Positions 43,504 to 53,357 of a DNA stretch of 64,000 nt are shown here, one piece after another. Made by a program: the position numbers and the translations under genes. The stretch's first letter is position 1, and each line of letters opens with the position of its first letter. The DNA lies in the NCBI RefSeq assembly GCF_002238335.1, contig NZ_CP022347.1:1550001-1614000 (forward strand). The letters run 5' to 3'. Origin of the DNA: Campylobacter avium LMG 24591. Its GTDB lineage: Bacteria > Campylobacterota > Campylobacteria > Campylobacterales > Campylobacteraceae. The notes under the pieces are model-generated. The model ran no database searches. It saw only the letters and a list, made by a program, of their open reading frames with translations, and was not told the origin of the DNA.

Positions 43504-45054
43504 ATGATAAACACAAAACAAAGAGCAGAACTACACAAAGGCATTTGGAAAATCGCTAATGAATTACGAGGTAGCGTAGATGGCTGGGATTTTAAGAGTT
43601 ATGTTTTGGGATTTTTGTTTTACCGCTTTTTATGCGAGAATCTCAAAAACTATGTAAAGAGTATGGGAGAGGATAATTATGAAAGCTTAGATGATGAGAT
43701 AGCGAAAAATGGCAAGGCAGAAATCACCAAAGCAAAAGGCTTTTTTATCCTGCCAAGTGAGCTTTTTGAAAATGTTTTAAAATCTGCTGAAAAAAGTGAA
43801 TATCTGGAAAATCTTAACGAGCACTTAAATTCCGTTTTTGCTAATATCCAAAAATCAAGCGAGGATTTACCTACAGACAAAGCACAGCAAAATTTTAAAG
43901 GGCTTTTTGATGATATGGATTTGAAATCCGATAAGCTTGGAAAAAGCACGGTAGAAAGAAACAAAAAACTAGCAAGAATAATGCAAGCCATTAGCGAGAT
44001 AAATTTTGATTATGCAGATAGTAAAATCGATGCTTTTGGTGATGCGTATGAGTATTTGATGGGTATGTATGCAAGTAGTGCAGGCAAAAGCGGGGGAGAA
44101 TTTTTTACTCCGCAAGAAGTGAGTGAGATTTTAGCACGTCTTACTTTGCACACGGTAAAAGAACCAAACAAAGTTTATGACCCTGCTTGTGGCTCTGGCT
44201 CTTTGCTTTTACAATATAAAAAGATTTTATATAAAGATCCTGCACTTGGTTACTTCGGACAAGAGATAAATATCACAAGCTACAACCTAGCACGTATGAA
44301 TATGCTTTTGCATAATGTAAATTTCACAAAATTTAGCATAGCCCACGATGATACGCTTATAAAGCCTTATCATTATGATGATGAGCCATTTGACGTAATA
44401 GTAAGCAATCCCCCATATAGCACCAAATGGGAGGGTGATTCTAATACTGTGCTTATCAATGACCCTCGCTACTCTCCTGCTGGTGTGCTAGCTCCTAAGT
44501 CTAAGTCTGATTTTGCCTTTATCATGCACTCCTTAGCGTGGCTATCAAACAAAGGAGCGGCGGCTATTGTCATCTTTCCGGGAATTTTATATAGAGAGGG
44601 TGCGGAGAAAAAAATACGTGGATACTTAATCAAGCAAAATTTTATAGATTCTATCATCGCTCTTCCTGATAATCTTTTCTTTGGCACGGGCATTGCCACT
44701 TGCATAATGGTGCTTAAGAAAAACAAGCAAGATTCTAAGGTGTTTTTTATCGATGCAAGTAAAGAATACAAAAAAGTTACAAAGAAAAATGTCCTTACAG
44801 AACAAAACCGTGATACTATCCTAAAAATCTATACAGAACGAAAAGACATAGAGCATATCGCAAGGTCTGTAAGCATGGAGGAAATAGAGGCAAATGGGTA
44901 TAATTTAAGCGTATCAAGCTATATAGAGCCAGAGGATACAAGGGAAAAGATAGACATAAAAGCTTTAAATGCAGAAATCACGCAAATCGTGGCAAGACAA
45001 AGTAAGCTACGTTTGCAAATAGATGCTATCATCGCAGAGCTTGAAGGAGCATAA
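43504..45054 (+). CDS. hsdM: Type I restriction enzyme, M (methylase) subunit
   Basis: The 516-residue N6-adenine methyltransferase subunit. It has an N-terminal helical domain (1-150), SAM-binding motif I VYDPACGSGSLLLQY (about residue 227) and catalytic motif IV VIVSNPPYSTKWEGD (about residue 300), then a helical C-terminus that contacts HsdS. The signature GGEFFTPQEVSEILARL is present. It methylates the site recognised by HsdS and, with HsdR, cuts unmodified DNA. An AAAAGGATAAAA ribosome site precedes the ATG, 20 bases after hsdS. Confidence 0.95.
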   Translation: MINTKQRAELHKGIWKIANELRGSVDGWDFKSYVLGFLFYRFLCENLKNYVKSMGEDNYESLDDEIAKNGKAEITKAKGFFILPSELFENVLKSAEKSEYLENLNEHLNSVFANIQKSSEDLPTDKAQQNFKGLFDDMDLKSDKLGKSTVERNKKLARIMQAISEINFDYADSKIDAFGDAYEYLMGMYASSAGKSGGEFFTPQEVSEILARLTLHTVKEPNKVYDPACGSGSLLLQYKKILYKDPALGYFGQEINITSYNLARMNMLLHNVNFTKFSIAHDDTLIKPYHYDDEPFDVIVSNPPYSTKWEGDSNTVLINDPRYSPAGVLAPKSKSDFAFIMHSLAWLSNKGAAAIVIFPGILYREGAEKKIRGYLIKQNFIDSIIALPDNLFFGTGIATCIMVLKKNKQDSKVFFIDASKEYKKVTKKNVLTEQNRDTILKIYTERKDIEHIARSVSMEEIEANGYNLSVSSYIEPEDTREKIDIKALNAEITQIVARQSKLRLQIDAIIAELEGA

Positions 45055-45453
45055 GAGCATAGAATCTTAAGAGCTTGGGTATTTAAAAAGATTCTAAGAT
45101 TGCTTATAAATCAAAAGCTTTGATGTAATGCTATTTCAAAGCTTTTGAATCTGATAGTTAGTCTCGGGATAAAAGTTAGTATTTTGCTAAAGCCCTGCTA
45201 AATCTTACTTCCCAACTCTTTGTGCTTGTTCTGGTGGGTATCTATCGCCTACTATTTCTATTTTATCAAGTTTTGCTTCTAGGTTTTGCCACTCTTTTGA
45301 GCTAAAGTTTAGTTCTAAATGTGTAATTATAAAAGATGAGAGCTAGTTTAAGTCAAGATTTTAAAGAAAAAACCTTTTAAGTGCTACAACAATAAGGAAT
45401 TATTTGTAAAATTTTAGTATACTTCTAGCTTACTTTCACTTTAAAGGCTTTTT
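45055..45453. other. 399-base gap between hsdM and uppP
   Basis: It holds a possible hairpin after hsdM (TAGAATCTT at 45060-45068 with AAGATTCTA at 45088-45096), a minus-strand gene remnant (45205-45342), and AT-rich sequence before uppP. No complete gene is seen. Confidence 0.6.
45205..45342 (-). pseudogene. C-terminal remnant of an unknown gene
   Basis: On the minus strand an open frame of 45 codons reads THLELNFSSKEWQNLEAKLD and further to QAQRVGK before a TAA. It begins right after a stop and has no credible start or ribosome site. The composition looks like real protein (charged, helical), so it is probably the surviving end of a gene lost at the right border of the restriction locus. 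I do not recognise the family. Confidence 0.4.
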
Positions 45454-46254
45454 TTGCAAGATTTGTATAATGCGTTAATACTAGGCGTTATAGAGGGTTT
45501 GACAGAGTTTTTACCGGTTAGCTCCACAGGTCATATGATACTTGGTGCTACTGTTTTGGGTATAAAGCTAGATGATTTTTGGCGTTCATTCTTGGTTGTT
45601 ATACAGCTAGGTTCCATACTTGCTGTGCTTTTTGTATTTTATAAAAGGCTTATACAAAGCTTTGATTTGTGGTTAAAGCTTTGTGTGGGCTTTATACCAA
45701 CGGGTTTGATAGGAATTTTAGTTTCTAAATTTACTCAAGATTTGTTTAATGGATATTTGGTTGCTACTATGCTAATTATTGGCGGTATTATTTTTATACT
45801 TATAGAACTTCTACACAAGGGTAAAGAATACAGCATAAATTCCTTAGATGAGATTAGCTATAAACACGCCCTTGCCATAGGTGCCATACAGTCCCTAGGT
45901 ATGATACCCGGAACTTCAAGAAGTGGTGCTAGTATAGTTGGTGCGCTTTTATTGGGCTTTAACCGCAAAGTAGCTACCGAGTTTTCGTTTTTAATAGCTG
46001 TTCCTACGATGTTTGCAGCTACTTCTTATAGTATATATAAAGAGCCTAGTATTATTACAAATAGTTCAAATTTTCTAGCACTTAGCATAGGTTTTGTAAC
46101 AGCCTTTGTGGTGGCTTTTATAGTTATAAAACTCTTTTTGAAATTTATATCTAAGTTTGATTTTATACCGTTTGGGATTTATAGAATTTTGCTTGGCTTG
46201 TTGTTCTTTTATATTTACTTCAATAACATCTTAGATCCAACTAGCAAATTTTAA
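45454..46254 (+). CDS. uppP: Undecaprenyl-diphosphatase
   Basis: UppP (BacA type) removes a phosphate from undecaprenyl diphosphate to recycle the lipid carrier for cell-wall and glycan synthesis; overproduction gives bacitracin resistance. The 266-residue protein has about eight membrane helices and both signature loops: [17 protein letters not shown] and the [16 protein letters not shown] region with the catalytic arginine. The start is TTG at 45454. thrS follows 102 bases later, as in C. jejuni. Confidence 0.93.
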   Translation: MQDLYNALILGVIEGLTEFLPVSSTGHMILGATVLGIKLDDFWRSFLVVIQLGSILAVLFVFYKRLIQSFDLWLKLCVGFIPTGLIGILVSKFTQDLFNGYLVATMLIIGGIIFILIELLHKGKEYSINSLDEISYKHALAIGAIQSLGMIPGTSRSGASIVGALLLGFNRKVATEFSFLIAVPTMFAATSYSIYKEPSIITNSSNFLALSIGFVTAFVVAFIVIKLFLKFISKFDFIPFGIYRILLGLLFFYIYFNNILDPTSKF

Positions 46255-46356
46255 CAATGCCGCTTTACAATACCGTCTTAAAACTATGATTTTAAAAGAA
46301 CTTAAGTTTTACACAGTTAAAATTATCTTTAAATTTTTTTATAACAAGGTTTTAAT

Positions 46357-48159
46357 ATGACTAAGGAAATAATTGGATATTTTGACAAAGATAAGATTAT
46401 AGATACACAAAGCACAAATTCTGGAGAGGCTATTTATTTTGATAATTCTAGCAAGGCTCTTGAAATTATAAGGCATTCTTGCGCTCATTTAATGGCACAA
46501 GCTATCAAAGCTTTGTATCCCGAGGTTAAATTCTTCGTAGGTCCCGTGATAGAGGACGGATTTTATTATGATTTTAGGGTAAGCTCTAAGATAAGCGAGG
46601 AGGATTTAGCAAGGATTGAAAAAAAGATGAAAGAATTTGCGGAGGCTAAGCTTCCCATAGAAAAATACCAAATTCAAAAAAGCGAGGCTAAGGCTAAATT
46701 TGCTAATGATGACTTAAAACAAGAGGTTTTGTTAAGAATTCCAGAGGGCGATGTTGGAATTTATAGACAGGGCGAGTTTGAGGATTTGTGTAGAGGACCT
46801 CATCTACCAAATACTAAATTTTTAAAATTTTTCAAGCTTATACGCGTTGCGGGTGCGTATTTAGGCGGAGATGAAAAAAGAGAAATGCTAACTCGAATTT
46901 ATGGCACAGCCTTCGCAGATAAAGAAAGCTTAAAAGAATATTTGCATATCTTAGAAGAGGGTAAAAAAAGAGACCATAGAAAGCTAGGTACGGAACTTAA
47001 ACTCTTTACCTTTGATGATGATATAGGCGGGGGTTTGCCTATATGGCTTAGCAATGGAGCTAGGTTAAGAAGTAAGCTAGAGCAAATGCTTTTTAAGATA
47101 CATCGCTTAAGAGGCTATGAGCCTGTAAGAGGTCCAGAGCTTTTAAAGGCTAAGGCTTGGCAGATAAGTGGGCATTATGAAAACTATAAAGAAAATATGT
47201 ATTTTACACAGATTGATGAGCAAGAGTATGGCATAAAGCCGATGAACTGCGTAGGGCACATAAAAATTTATCAAAGCGATATAAGAAGTTATAGGGATTT
47301 GCCTTTGAAATTCTTTGAGTATGGTGTGGTGCATAGACACGAAAAAAGCGGGGTCTTGCACGGTCTTTTTAGGGTTAGGGAATTTACTCAAGATGATGCG
47401 CATATCTTTTGTATGCCAAGTCAGATTAAGGAGCAAGTGCTTGAAATTTTAGCCTTTGTGGATAAGCTTATGAAGCTTTTTGACTTTTCTTATGAAATGG
47501 AAATTTCAACCAAACCTAGCAAGGCTATAGGAGATGATGAAATTTGGGACACAGCCACAAAGGCTTTAAAAGAAGCCCTTGATGAGCAGGGCTTAAACTA
47601 CGGCATAGACGAGGGTGGCGGTGCATTTTATGGACCAAAGATAGATATAAAGATAACTGATGCCTTGAAAAGAAAGTGGCAGTGCGGCACCATACAGGTT
47701 GATTTCAACTTACCGCAAAGATTTGAGCTAGAATACACAGATAGTGATAATCTCAAAAAGCAGCCCGTTATGCTTCACAGAGCTATACTAGGCTCTTTTG
47801 AGAGATTTATAGGAATTTTAACAGAGCATTGCGGGGGCGAGTTTCCATTTTTCATCGCACCTGTGCAAGTTGGCATAGTCCCTATAAATGAAAAGCATTT
47901 AAACTACGCAAAGCAAATTCAAAAGAGCTTGTTAGAGTTAAACATAGACAGCGAAATTTACGCTAAAGATGAGAGTTTAAGCAAAAAAATTCGCAATGCA
48001 GAAAAGCAAAAACTACCTATGATACTTGTTTTAGGAGATGAGGAGGTGGCTAAGAAAAGCGTTGCTTTAAGAGATAGAAGAGAAAAAAAGCAAAGTAATC
48101 TTAGCCTAGATGATTTTATAGCTTTAGTAAAGGAGAAAATAAGTGAGGTGCACTTTTGA
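46357..48159 (+). CDS. thrS: Threonine-tRNA ligase
   Basis: ThrRS charges tRNA-Thr. The 600-residue class II enzyme lacks most of the N-terminal TGS domain seen in E. coli (642 residues). The editing domain has the zinc motif [11 protein letters not shown] and [12 protein letters not shown], and the catalytic core has [10 protein letters not shown] with the zinc cysteine, [25 protein letters not shown] (motif 2) and [15 protein letters not shown] (motif 3). The anticodon-binding domain follows from about residue 500. Its stop overlaps the infC start. Confidence 0.96.
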   Translation: MTKEIIGYFDKDKIIDTQSTNSGEAIYFDNSSKALEIIRHSCAHLMAQAIKALYPEVKFFVGPVIEDGFYYDFRVSSKISEEDLARIEKKMKEFAEAKLPIEKYQIQKSEAKAKFANDDLKQEVLLRIPEGDVGIYRQGEFEDLCRGPHLPNTKFLKFFKLIRVAGAYLGGDEKREMLTRIYGTAFADKESLKEYLHILEEGKKRDHRKLGTELKLFTFDDDIGGGLPIWLSNGARLRSKLEQMLFKIHRLRGYEPVRGPELLKAKAWQISGHYENYKENMYFTQIDEQEYGIKPMNCVGHIKIYQSDIRSYRDLPLKFFEYGVVHRHEKSGVLHGLFRVREFTQDDAHIFCMPSQIKEQVLEILAFVDKLMKLFDFSYEMEISTKPSKAIGDDEIWDTATKALKEALDEQGLNYGIDEGGGAFYGPKIDIKITDALKRKWQCGTIQVDFNLPQRFELEYTDSDNLKKQPVMLHRAILGSFERFIGILTEHCGGEFPFFIAPVQVGIVPINEKHLNYAKQIQKSLLELNIDSEIYAKDESLSKKIRNAEKQKLPMILVLGDEEVAKKSVALRDRREKKQSNLSLDDFIALVKEKISEVHF

Positions 48160-48671
48160 GTAAAGAAAAAGAAGTATTGCTTAACGAGGACATAAGAGCA
48201 GAGCAGATAAGATGTGTGGGTGATGACGGCAAGGTTTATGGTATCATAAGCTCTAAAGAAGCACAAGATATAGCTAATCGCTTGGGGCTTGATTTGGTTA
48301 TGATAGCACCTGATGCAAAACCTCCGGTATGCAAGATAATGGACTTTGGAAAATTCCGCTACCAGCAAGAAAAAAAGCAAAAAGAGGCTAAGAAAAAACA
48401 AAAAATCATAGATGTAAAAGAGATAAAACTCTCCGTAAAAATCGCACAAAATGACATAAATTACAAGGTAAAACACGCTTTGGAGTTTTTAGCTCAAGGA
48501 AAGCATGTTAGATTTAGAGTATTTTTAAAAGGACGCGAGATGTCAAGCCCTGAAGCTGGGGTTGCCTTGCTTGAAAAAATTTGGACTATGATAGAAGAAA
48601 AGGCAAACAGGGACAAAGAGCCAAATTTTGAGGGCCGTTATGTGAATATGCTGGTTACTCCTAAGAAATGA
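48156..48671 (+). CDS. infC: Translation initiation factor IF-3
   Basis: IF-3 binds the 30S subunit and checks start-codon choice. The 171-residue protein is complete: N-domain with [17 protein letters not shown] and [20 protein letters not shown], and C-domain with [16 protein letters not shown]. It begins with TTG at 48156, which overlaps the thrS TGA. A non-ATG start on infC is common in bacteria because it allows the factor to regulate its own translation; E. coli uses AUU. Here the start is TTG. Confidence 0.94.
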   Translation: MSKEKEVLLNEDIRAEQIRCVGDDGKVYGIISSKEAQDIANRLGLDLVMIAPDAKPPVCKIMDFGKFRYQQEKKQKEAKKKQKIIDVKEIKLSVKIAQNDINYKVKHALEFLAQGKHVRFRVFLKGREMSSPEAGVALLEKIWTMIEEKANRDKEPNFEGRYVNMLVTPKK

Positions 48672-48733
48672 GCTTATGCTTTATGAGTTCTTAAAATCAA
48701 AAGCAAGCTCCCTATAGCTTGCACCCAAAAATA

Positions 48734-49825
48734 ATGCAAGAAAACCCCCTATACCTAAAAGAGCAAATCATCACCTACCTAGGCAACAAAAGAAGCCTTT
48801 TAAGCTTTTTGCAAAAAGGCTTTGAGTATGCAAAAAAAGAGCTTAAAAAGGACAAATTTTCCTTTTGCGACATCTTTAGCGGCTCTGGCATAGTAAGTCG
48901 CTTTGCAAAGGCACATTCAAGCTTTATAATAGCAAATGATTTAGAGTATTATTCAAAGCTTATAAATGAGTGTTATTTACACAATGCAAACAAAGAGCTT
49001 AAGCAAATTTTAAAAGCTCATCATCAAATTTTACTTTCAAAACTAGAGCTTAAAGAAGGCTTTATCACAGAGCTTTACTCAGCAAAGGATGAAAAGGCTA
49101 TCACAAAGGATGACAGGCTTTTTTACACCAAAAGAAACGCTATGTATTTGGACTCTATGAGAGAGCTTATAGCAAGGGAAGTGCCAAAGGATTTTCAGCA
49201 TTTTTTCATAGCTCCTTTGATATACGAAGCAAGCGTGCATTCCAATACCAGCGGTGTTTTCAAGGGCTTTTATAAAGGTAAAAACGGACTTGGTAAATTT
49301 GGAGGAGAGGCAGGCAATGCCCTTTCTCGCATAAAGGGCGATATAGAGCTTAAAATGCCCATTTTTTCGAATTTTAGCTGTGATTTTAAGGTTTTTCAAA
49401 AGGATGCAAACGAACTAGCAAAAGAGCTTGATAGCTTTGATTTAGCTTACTTAGACCCGCCTTATAATCAGCACCCTTACGCTTCAAATTATTTTATGTT
49501 AAATTTACTAGCCACTTATGAAAAACCGCAGGAGCTTTCAAAGGTAAGCGGCATACCAAAAAAGTGGAATAGAAGCAAATTTAACAAGGCTAAAGAGGCT
49601 GAAAATGCACTTTTTGAGCTGATTTCAAACTTAAAAGCTAAGATAATCTTGCTATCTTACAACTGCGAGGGCTTCGTAAAAAAAGAAAGCTTTTTAAAAA
49701 AACTAGAAAAGCTTGGAAAATGCCAACTTTTAGAGCAAGACTACCCGGCATTTAGGGGCTCAAGGAACCTGCATTCCCGCAACAAACACATAAAAGAACA
49801 GCTTTATATCATAGATAAAAGATAA
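48734..49825 (+). CDS. D12-class N6-adenine DNA methyltransferase
   Basis: A 363-residue methyltransferase of the Dam/D12 class. Motif I (SAM binding) is seen in FCDIFSGSGIVSRF and motif IV (catalysis) in LAYLDPPYNQHPYASNYF near residue 250; the opening ITYLGNKRSLL is the usual D12 N-terminus. The ATG at 48734 is preferred over a TTG five codons upstream because family members start with this peptide, although no clear ribosome site is visible. It lies after infC, as in C. jejuni, and may set a genome-wide methylation mark. No paired nuclease gene is evident. Confidence 0.85.
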   Translation: MQENPLYLKEQIITYLGNKRSLLSFLQKGFEYAKKELKKDKFSFCDIFSGSGIVSRFAKAHSSFIIANDLEYYSKLINECYLHNANKELKQILKAHHQILLSKLELKEGFITELYSAKDEKAITKDDRLFYTKRNAMYLDSMRELIAREVPKDFQHFFIAPLIYEASVHSNTSGVFKGFYKGKNGLGKFGGEAGNALSRIKGDIELKMPIFSNFSCDFKVFQKDANELAKELDSFDLAYLDPPYNQHPYASNYFMLNLLATYEKPQELSKVSGIPKKWNRSKFNKAKEAENALFELISNLKAKIILLSYNCEGFVKKESFLKKLEKLGKCQLLEQDYPAFRGSRNLHSRNKHIKEQLYIIDKR

Positions 49826-49873
49826 AATTTTGCATTTTTAGGTTACAATCACTGCAAAAAATAAAGTAAAACT

Positions 49874-52492
49874 ATGTATGATAAGAGTATAAAAGAAGAA
49901 GAGCTAAAAAACAAAGTAGCTAAGGATTTTTTTGCCGCCTTTGATAGCACCAAGATAAACGATAACATAGACTTTTGGATTTGTCCTAAGGATAATCTTT
50001 TTACACAGGTTGCAAGCTATCTTTGGGCGGAGGCAAAGCGTGGCAATAAAGAGGATATTTTGCAATCTTTCGTGCAGTTAATTCTAACTATTGGTAAAAA
50101 AAGCTTACAAAACATCTTTAGCCCACCTAGCTTTTTAGGTGCATTTGATTGTGAGAAAATCGCCTTTTTACCCTACAACTCCATTATGCACATTTTCTCA
50201 CAAAATGACTTTAATTGGAATGTCCGTCCAAGCGATCATGAAAGCAAAGAATTCGCACAACTCTATGCAGAATCTAAGTCCATTATAGAAGCTCAAAGCC
50301 TTTTGTTTTATTTCTCTAAAGATAACAAAGCTCTAAAAGACTTTATAAAAGTAAATTTTATACTAGAAAATGCTCACATAAACAGACAAAAGATAGATAA
50401 AAATAACTTTGTTAATATCTATCTAAGGTGGCAAGATGAGGTAAAAGAGTGCATCGATGTAAATTGGGAAATTTTAGCTAAAAAGCATAAAGTTTTAGAT
50501 GCGGACTTTTATTTGGCTGATCTTTTAAGCACTGAAAATCAAACCTTAACCGATAAACTTTTAGTTGTGCTTAAAAAAACGCGTGAAAATAACGAAGATA
50601 AGGTATTTTATGAGCTTTTACGCGGTAAAAATGATGTAGGGCTATTTTCTGGTGCTAGAGCAGAGTTTAAGACAAATCTCAAAGACAAACACGCCCAGTT
50701 TTGGAACCGTTATGAAAGACCGCCAAAAGAGGAGTATTGGGACTATATCATAGAAAGACGTGATTTACTCGTGCCTCAAAATCTTAGAGAATATCAAGGT
50801 GCCTTTTTTACCCCTAGAATCTGGGTGGAAAAATCACAAGAATACCTCACAAAAGCCTTAGGTGAAGACTATCAAGAGGAGCATTATATCTGGGACTGTG
50901 CGGCTGGCACAGGAAATTTACTTGTTGGCTTAAGTGATAAATACAAAATCTATGCTTCCACACTCTATAAAAGTGATGTTGATGTGATGACACAAAGGAT
51001 ACAAAAAGCCAATCTTAATCTTTTGGAATCTAATGTCTTTGTCTTTGACTTTTTAAACGACCCGCTACCTTGTGTAGTGCATAAGCAAAAGAATGATTTA
51101 TGCTTTAATTGCCGTAATTTTGATGAAAACACGACTAGATTGCCACAATCTTTAGTAAAAATCCTAAAAGATTCTAAAAAGCGTGAGAAACTCATTATTT
51201 TCATAAATCCGCCCTATGCGGAAGCTGGCACGACCGCACAAACAACAGGCACAGGACTTAACAAAACCAAAGTCGCTACCGATAATCGCACTTACTTGCG
51301 TTATAAGGAGGTGCTAGGCAAGGCAAGCAATGAAGTCTTTGCCCAATTTTTCATAAGAATATATGAGGAGATTCCAAACTGCACCCTTGCACAATTTTCA
51401 AAGTTGAAAATTGTGCAAGGCACGAATTTTTCTAAGTTTCGTTTAAGGTTTAAGGCTAAATTTTTGGGCGGTTTTGTCTGCCCTGCTTATACCTTTGATA
51501 ATGTAAAAGGTTCTTTTCCCATAGGCTTTATGATATGGGATTTGAACAACAACAAACCTATACAAAAATCTATAAAACTTGATGTGCATAATGATAAAAA
51601 TGAATATATGGGAGTGAAGAACTTTTATGCGACAGAACATTACGCCCAAAATATAGGAAAATGGATAGCACAATATAGAATCAAAAATCCAAGTCCAAAT
51701 TTAGGAATGTTAAACTCTGGTAGATTAGATTTTCAAAATCAAAAACTTGTTTATATCAAGAATTACATAAGTGATGAAGCACACGCTCTTACTCTTACTC
51801 TTACTCTTACTAATCTCATTCCTTGTTGTGTGTTTTTCGCAGTACGACACGCTATTCCTGCCACTTGGTTAAATGATAGAGACCAATTTTTGTATCCAAA
51901 TAAGACTTGGGATGAGGATAAAGAGTTTCAAAATGACTGCCTAGCCTTTACCCTCTTTCACGGACAAAATAGAATCAGCGCTAAAGAGAGCATAAATCAT
52001 TTTATACCCTTTAGCGAAGCAGAAGTGGAGGCAAAAGAAGCTTTTGAGTCCCACTTTATGCAGGATTTTATCAAGGGTAAAATCAAGCTAGCTTCTAGTC
52101 AAAATTCTAAATCTATACAAAAAGCACTTTTTGCAATAGAATCTACAAGCTTTATCCCAAGCAAGCCCTTAATTTTTAGTGATGAAGCTAAGGCTGTCTT
52201 TGAAGCAGGACGTAAAATATGGCAATATTATCATCAAAACTTTGCCAAAATCCCAGAAATCCACACCCAGCATAAAGAGGATTTTTATAAAAACTACAAT
52301 CCAAATGCAAGTTTATATGACATAAAAGGCTATTTTCAAGGCTTTAAGGAAAGTAAAGGCAAGAGTAAAATGAATGCTAGGAGTTTAGATTCTGCCTATA
52401 ATGATTTAATCGCTGATTTGCGTTATGCCTTAGATAAACTTGCTAAAAAAATCGAACCAAAGATTTATGAGTATGGATTCTTGCTAGAATGA
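49874..52492 (+). CDS. Large N6-adenine DNA methyltransferase, possibly type IIG-like
   Basis: An 872-residue protein. The central methylase region has motif I IWDCAAGTGNLLVGL (about residue 340) and catalytic motif IV IIFINPPYAEAGTT (about residue 450), preceded by NLREYQGAFFTPRIWV. The N-terminal 250 residues are helical without a confident nuclease motif, and the last 300 residues may include a specificity region. Such proteins in Campylobacter are often fused restriction-modification enzymes, but nuclease activity is not shown here. A perfect 17-bp palindrome and a four-copy hexamer lie inside the gene. The frame is intact. Confidence 0.75.
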   Translation: MYDKSIKEEELKNKVAKDFFAAFDSTKINDNIDFWICPKDNLFTQVASYLWAEAKRGNKEDILQSFVQLILTIGKKSLQNIFSPPSFLGAFDCEKIAFLPYNSIMHIFSQNDFNWNVRPSDHESKEFAQLYAESKSIIEAQSLLFYFSKDNKALKDFIKVNFILENAHINRQKIDKNNFVNIYLRWQDEVKECIDVNWEILAKKHKVLDADFYLADLLSTENQTLTDKLLVVLKKTRENNEDKVFYELLRGKNDVGLFSGARAEFKTNLKDKHAQFWNRYERPPKEEYWDYIIERRDLLVPQNLREYQGAFFTPRIWVEKSQEYLTKALGEDYQEEHYIWDCAAGTGNLLVGLSDKYKIYASTLYKSDVDVMTQRIQKANLNLLESNVFVFDFLNDPLPCVVHKQKNDLCFNCRNFDENTTRLPQSLVKILKDSKKREKLIIFINPPYAEAGTTAQTTGTGLNKTKVATDNRTYLRYKEVLGKASNEVFAQFFIRIYEEIPNCTLAQFSKLKIVQGTNFSKFRLRFKAKFLGGFVCPAYTFDNVKGSFPIGFMIWDLNNNKPIQKSIKLDVHNDKNEYMGVKNFYATEHYAQNIGKWIAQYRIKNPSPNLGMLNSGRLDFQNQKLVYIKNYISDEAHALTLTLTLTNLIPCCVFFAVRHAIPATWLNDRDQFLYPNKTWDEDKEFQNDCLAFTLFHGQNRISAKESINHFIPFSEAEVEAKEAFESHFMQDFIKGKIKLASSQNSKSIQKALFAIESTSFIPSKPLIFSDEAKAVFEAGRKIWQYYHQNFAKIPEIHTQHKEDFYKNYNPNASLYDIKGYFQGFKESKGKSKMNARSLDSAYNDLIADLRYALDKLAKKIEPKIYEYGFLLE
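51385..51420 (+). repeat. 17-bp perfect palindrome within the methylase gene
   Basis: Two 17-base arms (CCTTGCACAATTTTCAA and its complement) flank a two-base centre (AG) in the coding sequence, encoding CTLAQFSKLKIVQG. Confidence 0.9.
51786..51809 (+). repeat. Four CTCTTA hexamers in the methylase gene
   Basis: The unit CTCTTA occurs four times in a row, encoding the run LTLTLTLTN. Copy-number change would keep the reading frame and lengthen or shorten the Leu-Thr run. Confidence 0.9.
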
Positions 52493-52528
52493 TATTTGTC
52501 AAATGTCTTAAAACTTAAAGGAAAAAAG

Positions 52529-52720
52529 ATGACTGTAACTTTAAAAAATGTAGATTTTGAAACCTTAGAAGCTAAACACAAAGACCACGTTTTAAAAGAC
52601 GAATATCTAGGCTATAGATAATGCCATATAGAACCGGACTTACTCTTAATTTATAAAAAGCAAGAAGATATTTTAGTATTAGTTTGCTTTAGGCTTGAAA
52701 GTCATAGTGAATTGTTTTAA
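52529..52720 (+). pseudogene. YafQ/RelE-type toxin remnant with internal stop
   Basis: An ATG at 52529 with an AAAGGAAAAAAG site opens a frame that meets TAA at 52619-52621, right after an arginine codon, and then continues to 52720. The conceptual C-terminus (CHIEPDLLLIYKKQEDILVL and CFRLESHSELF, preceded by KDHVLKDEYLGYR) is the end of a YafQ/RelE toxin. The N-terminal part before it is too short for a full toxin and begins MTVTLKNVDFETLEA, perhaps the start of a lost antitoxin or toxin fused by deletion. This is a degraded toxin-antitoxin locus. Confidence 0.75.
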
Positions 52721-52752
52721 ATCAAAAACACAAGCTTTCAAAGCTAGTATTT

Positions 52753-52779
52753 AGTTTTGATGGGGATTATTTTATAAAA
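52753..52779 (+). repeat. Third copy of the purF 3' end (27 bases, one mismatch)
   Basis: Matches 21835-21861 (AGTTTTGATGGAGATTATTT and onward) except for one G for A. It lies between the toxin remnant and the YceI gene, about 1 kb upstream of autotransporter copy C. Confidence 0.8.
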
Positions 52780-52801
52780 AACTAATCCCCCTTTTTTGAG
52801 C

Positions 52802-53357
52802 TTACTTCAAAAACAAGCTTACATCTATATCTACCGAATTGCTCATTATAGAATTAAGATTGCATATTGAAGTCTTTTTTCACATCTACAGTTGAATTAA
52901 GAGTCAAAATATAGCCTTCTTCCGTCTTTTTAACTGTGCTATCAAATACAATATCTTTAGATACGCCGTGCGCATTCATTAGCCCATAAATTTTGCCCTT
53001 TGAAATTCCATTCGCACTGCTTAAAGCCTCATATTTGCTCATTTTAAAGCTTATGATAGGATATTTTTTGCTATCAAAAAGTACTTCGCCTCGTATATGC
53101 TCGTCTCTTGTCTTATCGCCAGATTCAACAGAATTCACAAAAACATTGCCATTTAAAGCTACTATTTCATCATTTAGTATACTTACATTGCCCTCGTAGT
53201 CTTTAAATTCGCCATCAACTCCCACAAAAACTAGCTTACTAGCTTTGAATGCGACTTTTGATTTAGATTTATCTATATCCAAAGCAAACAAATTCATGTT
53301 TATAAAAATAAAAACACAAAAATACAAAAAACCCTTTTTAAATGAAAACAAATTCAT
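52802..53357 (-). pseudogene. YceI-family protein, frameshifted near its C-terminus
   Basis: The ATG at 53357 follows an AAAGGAGAGA site and begins MNLFSFKKGFLYFCVFIFIN, a signal peptide. The YceI barrel follows (LDIDKSKSKVAFKASKLVFV, SGDKTRDEHIRGEVLF, YPIISFKMSKYEA). The first frame ends at 52854 (KKDFNMQS). A shift of frame near 52860 would extend it to 52802 with NLNSIMSNSVDIDVSLFLK, which resembles a normal YceI end. So either the protein is truncated or one base is wrong. It is translated from the same strand as the MarR remnant and overlaps it by four bases. Confidence 0.65.
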
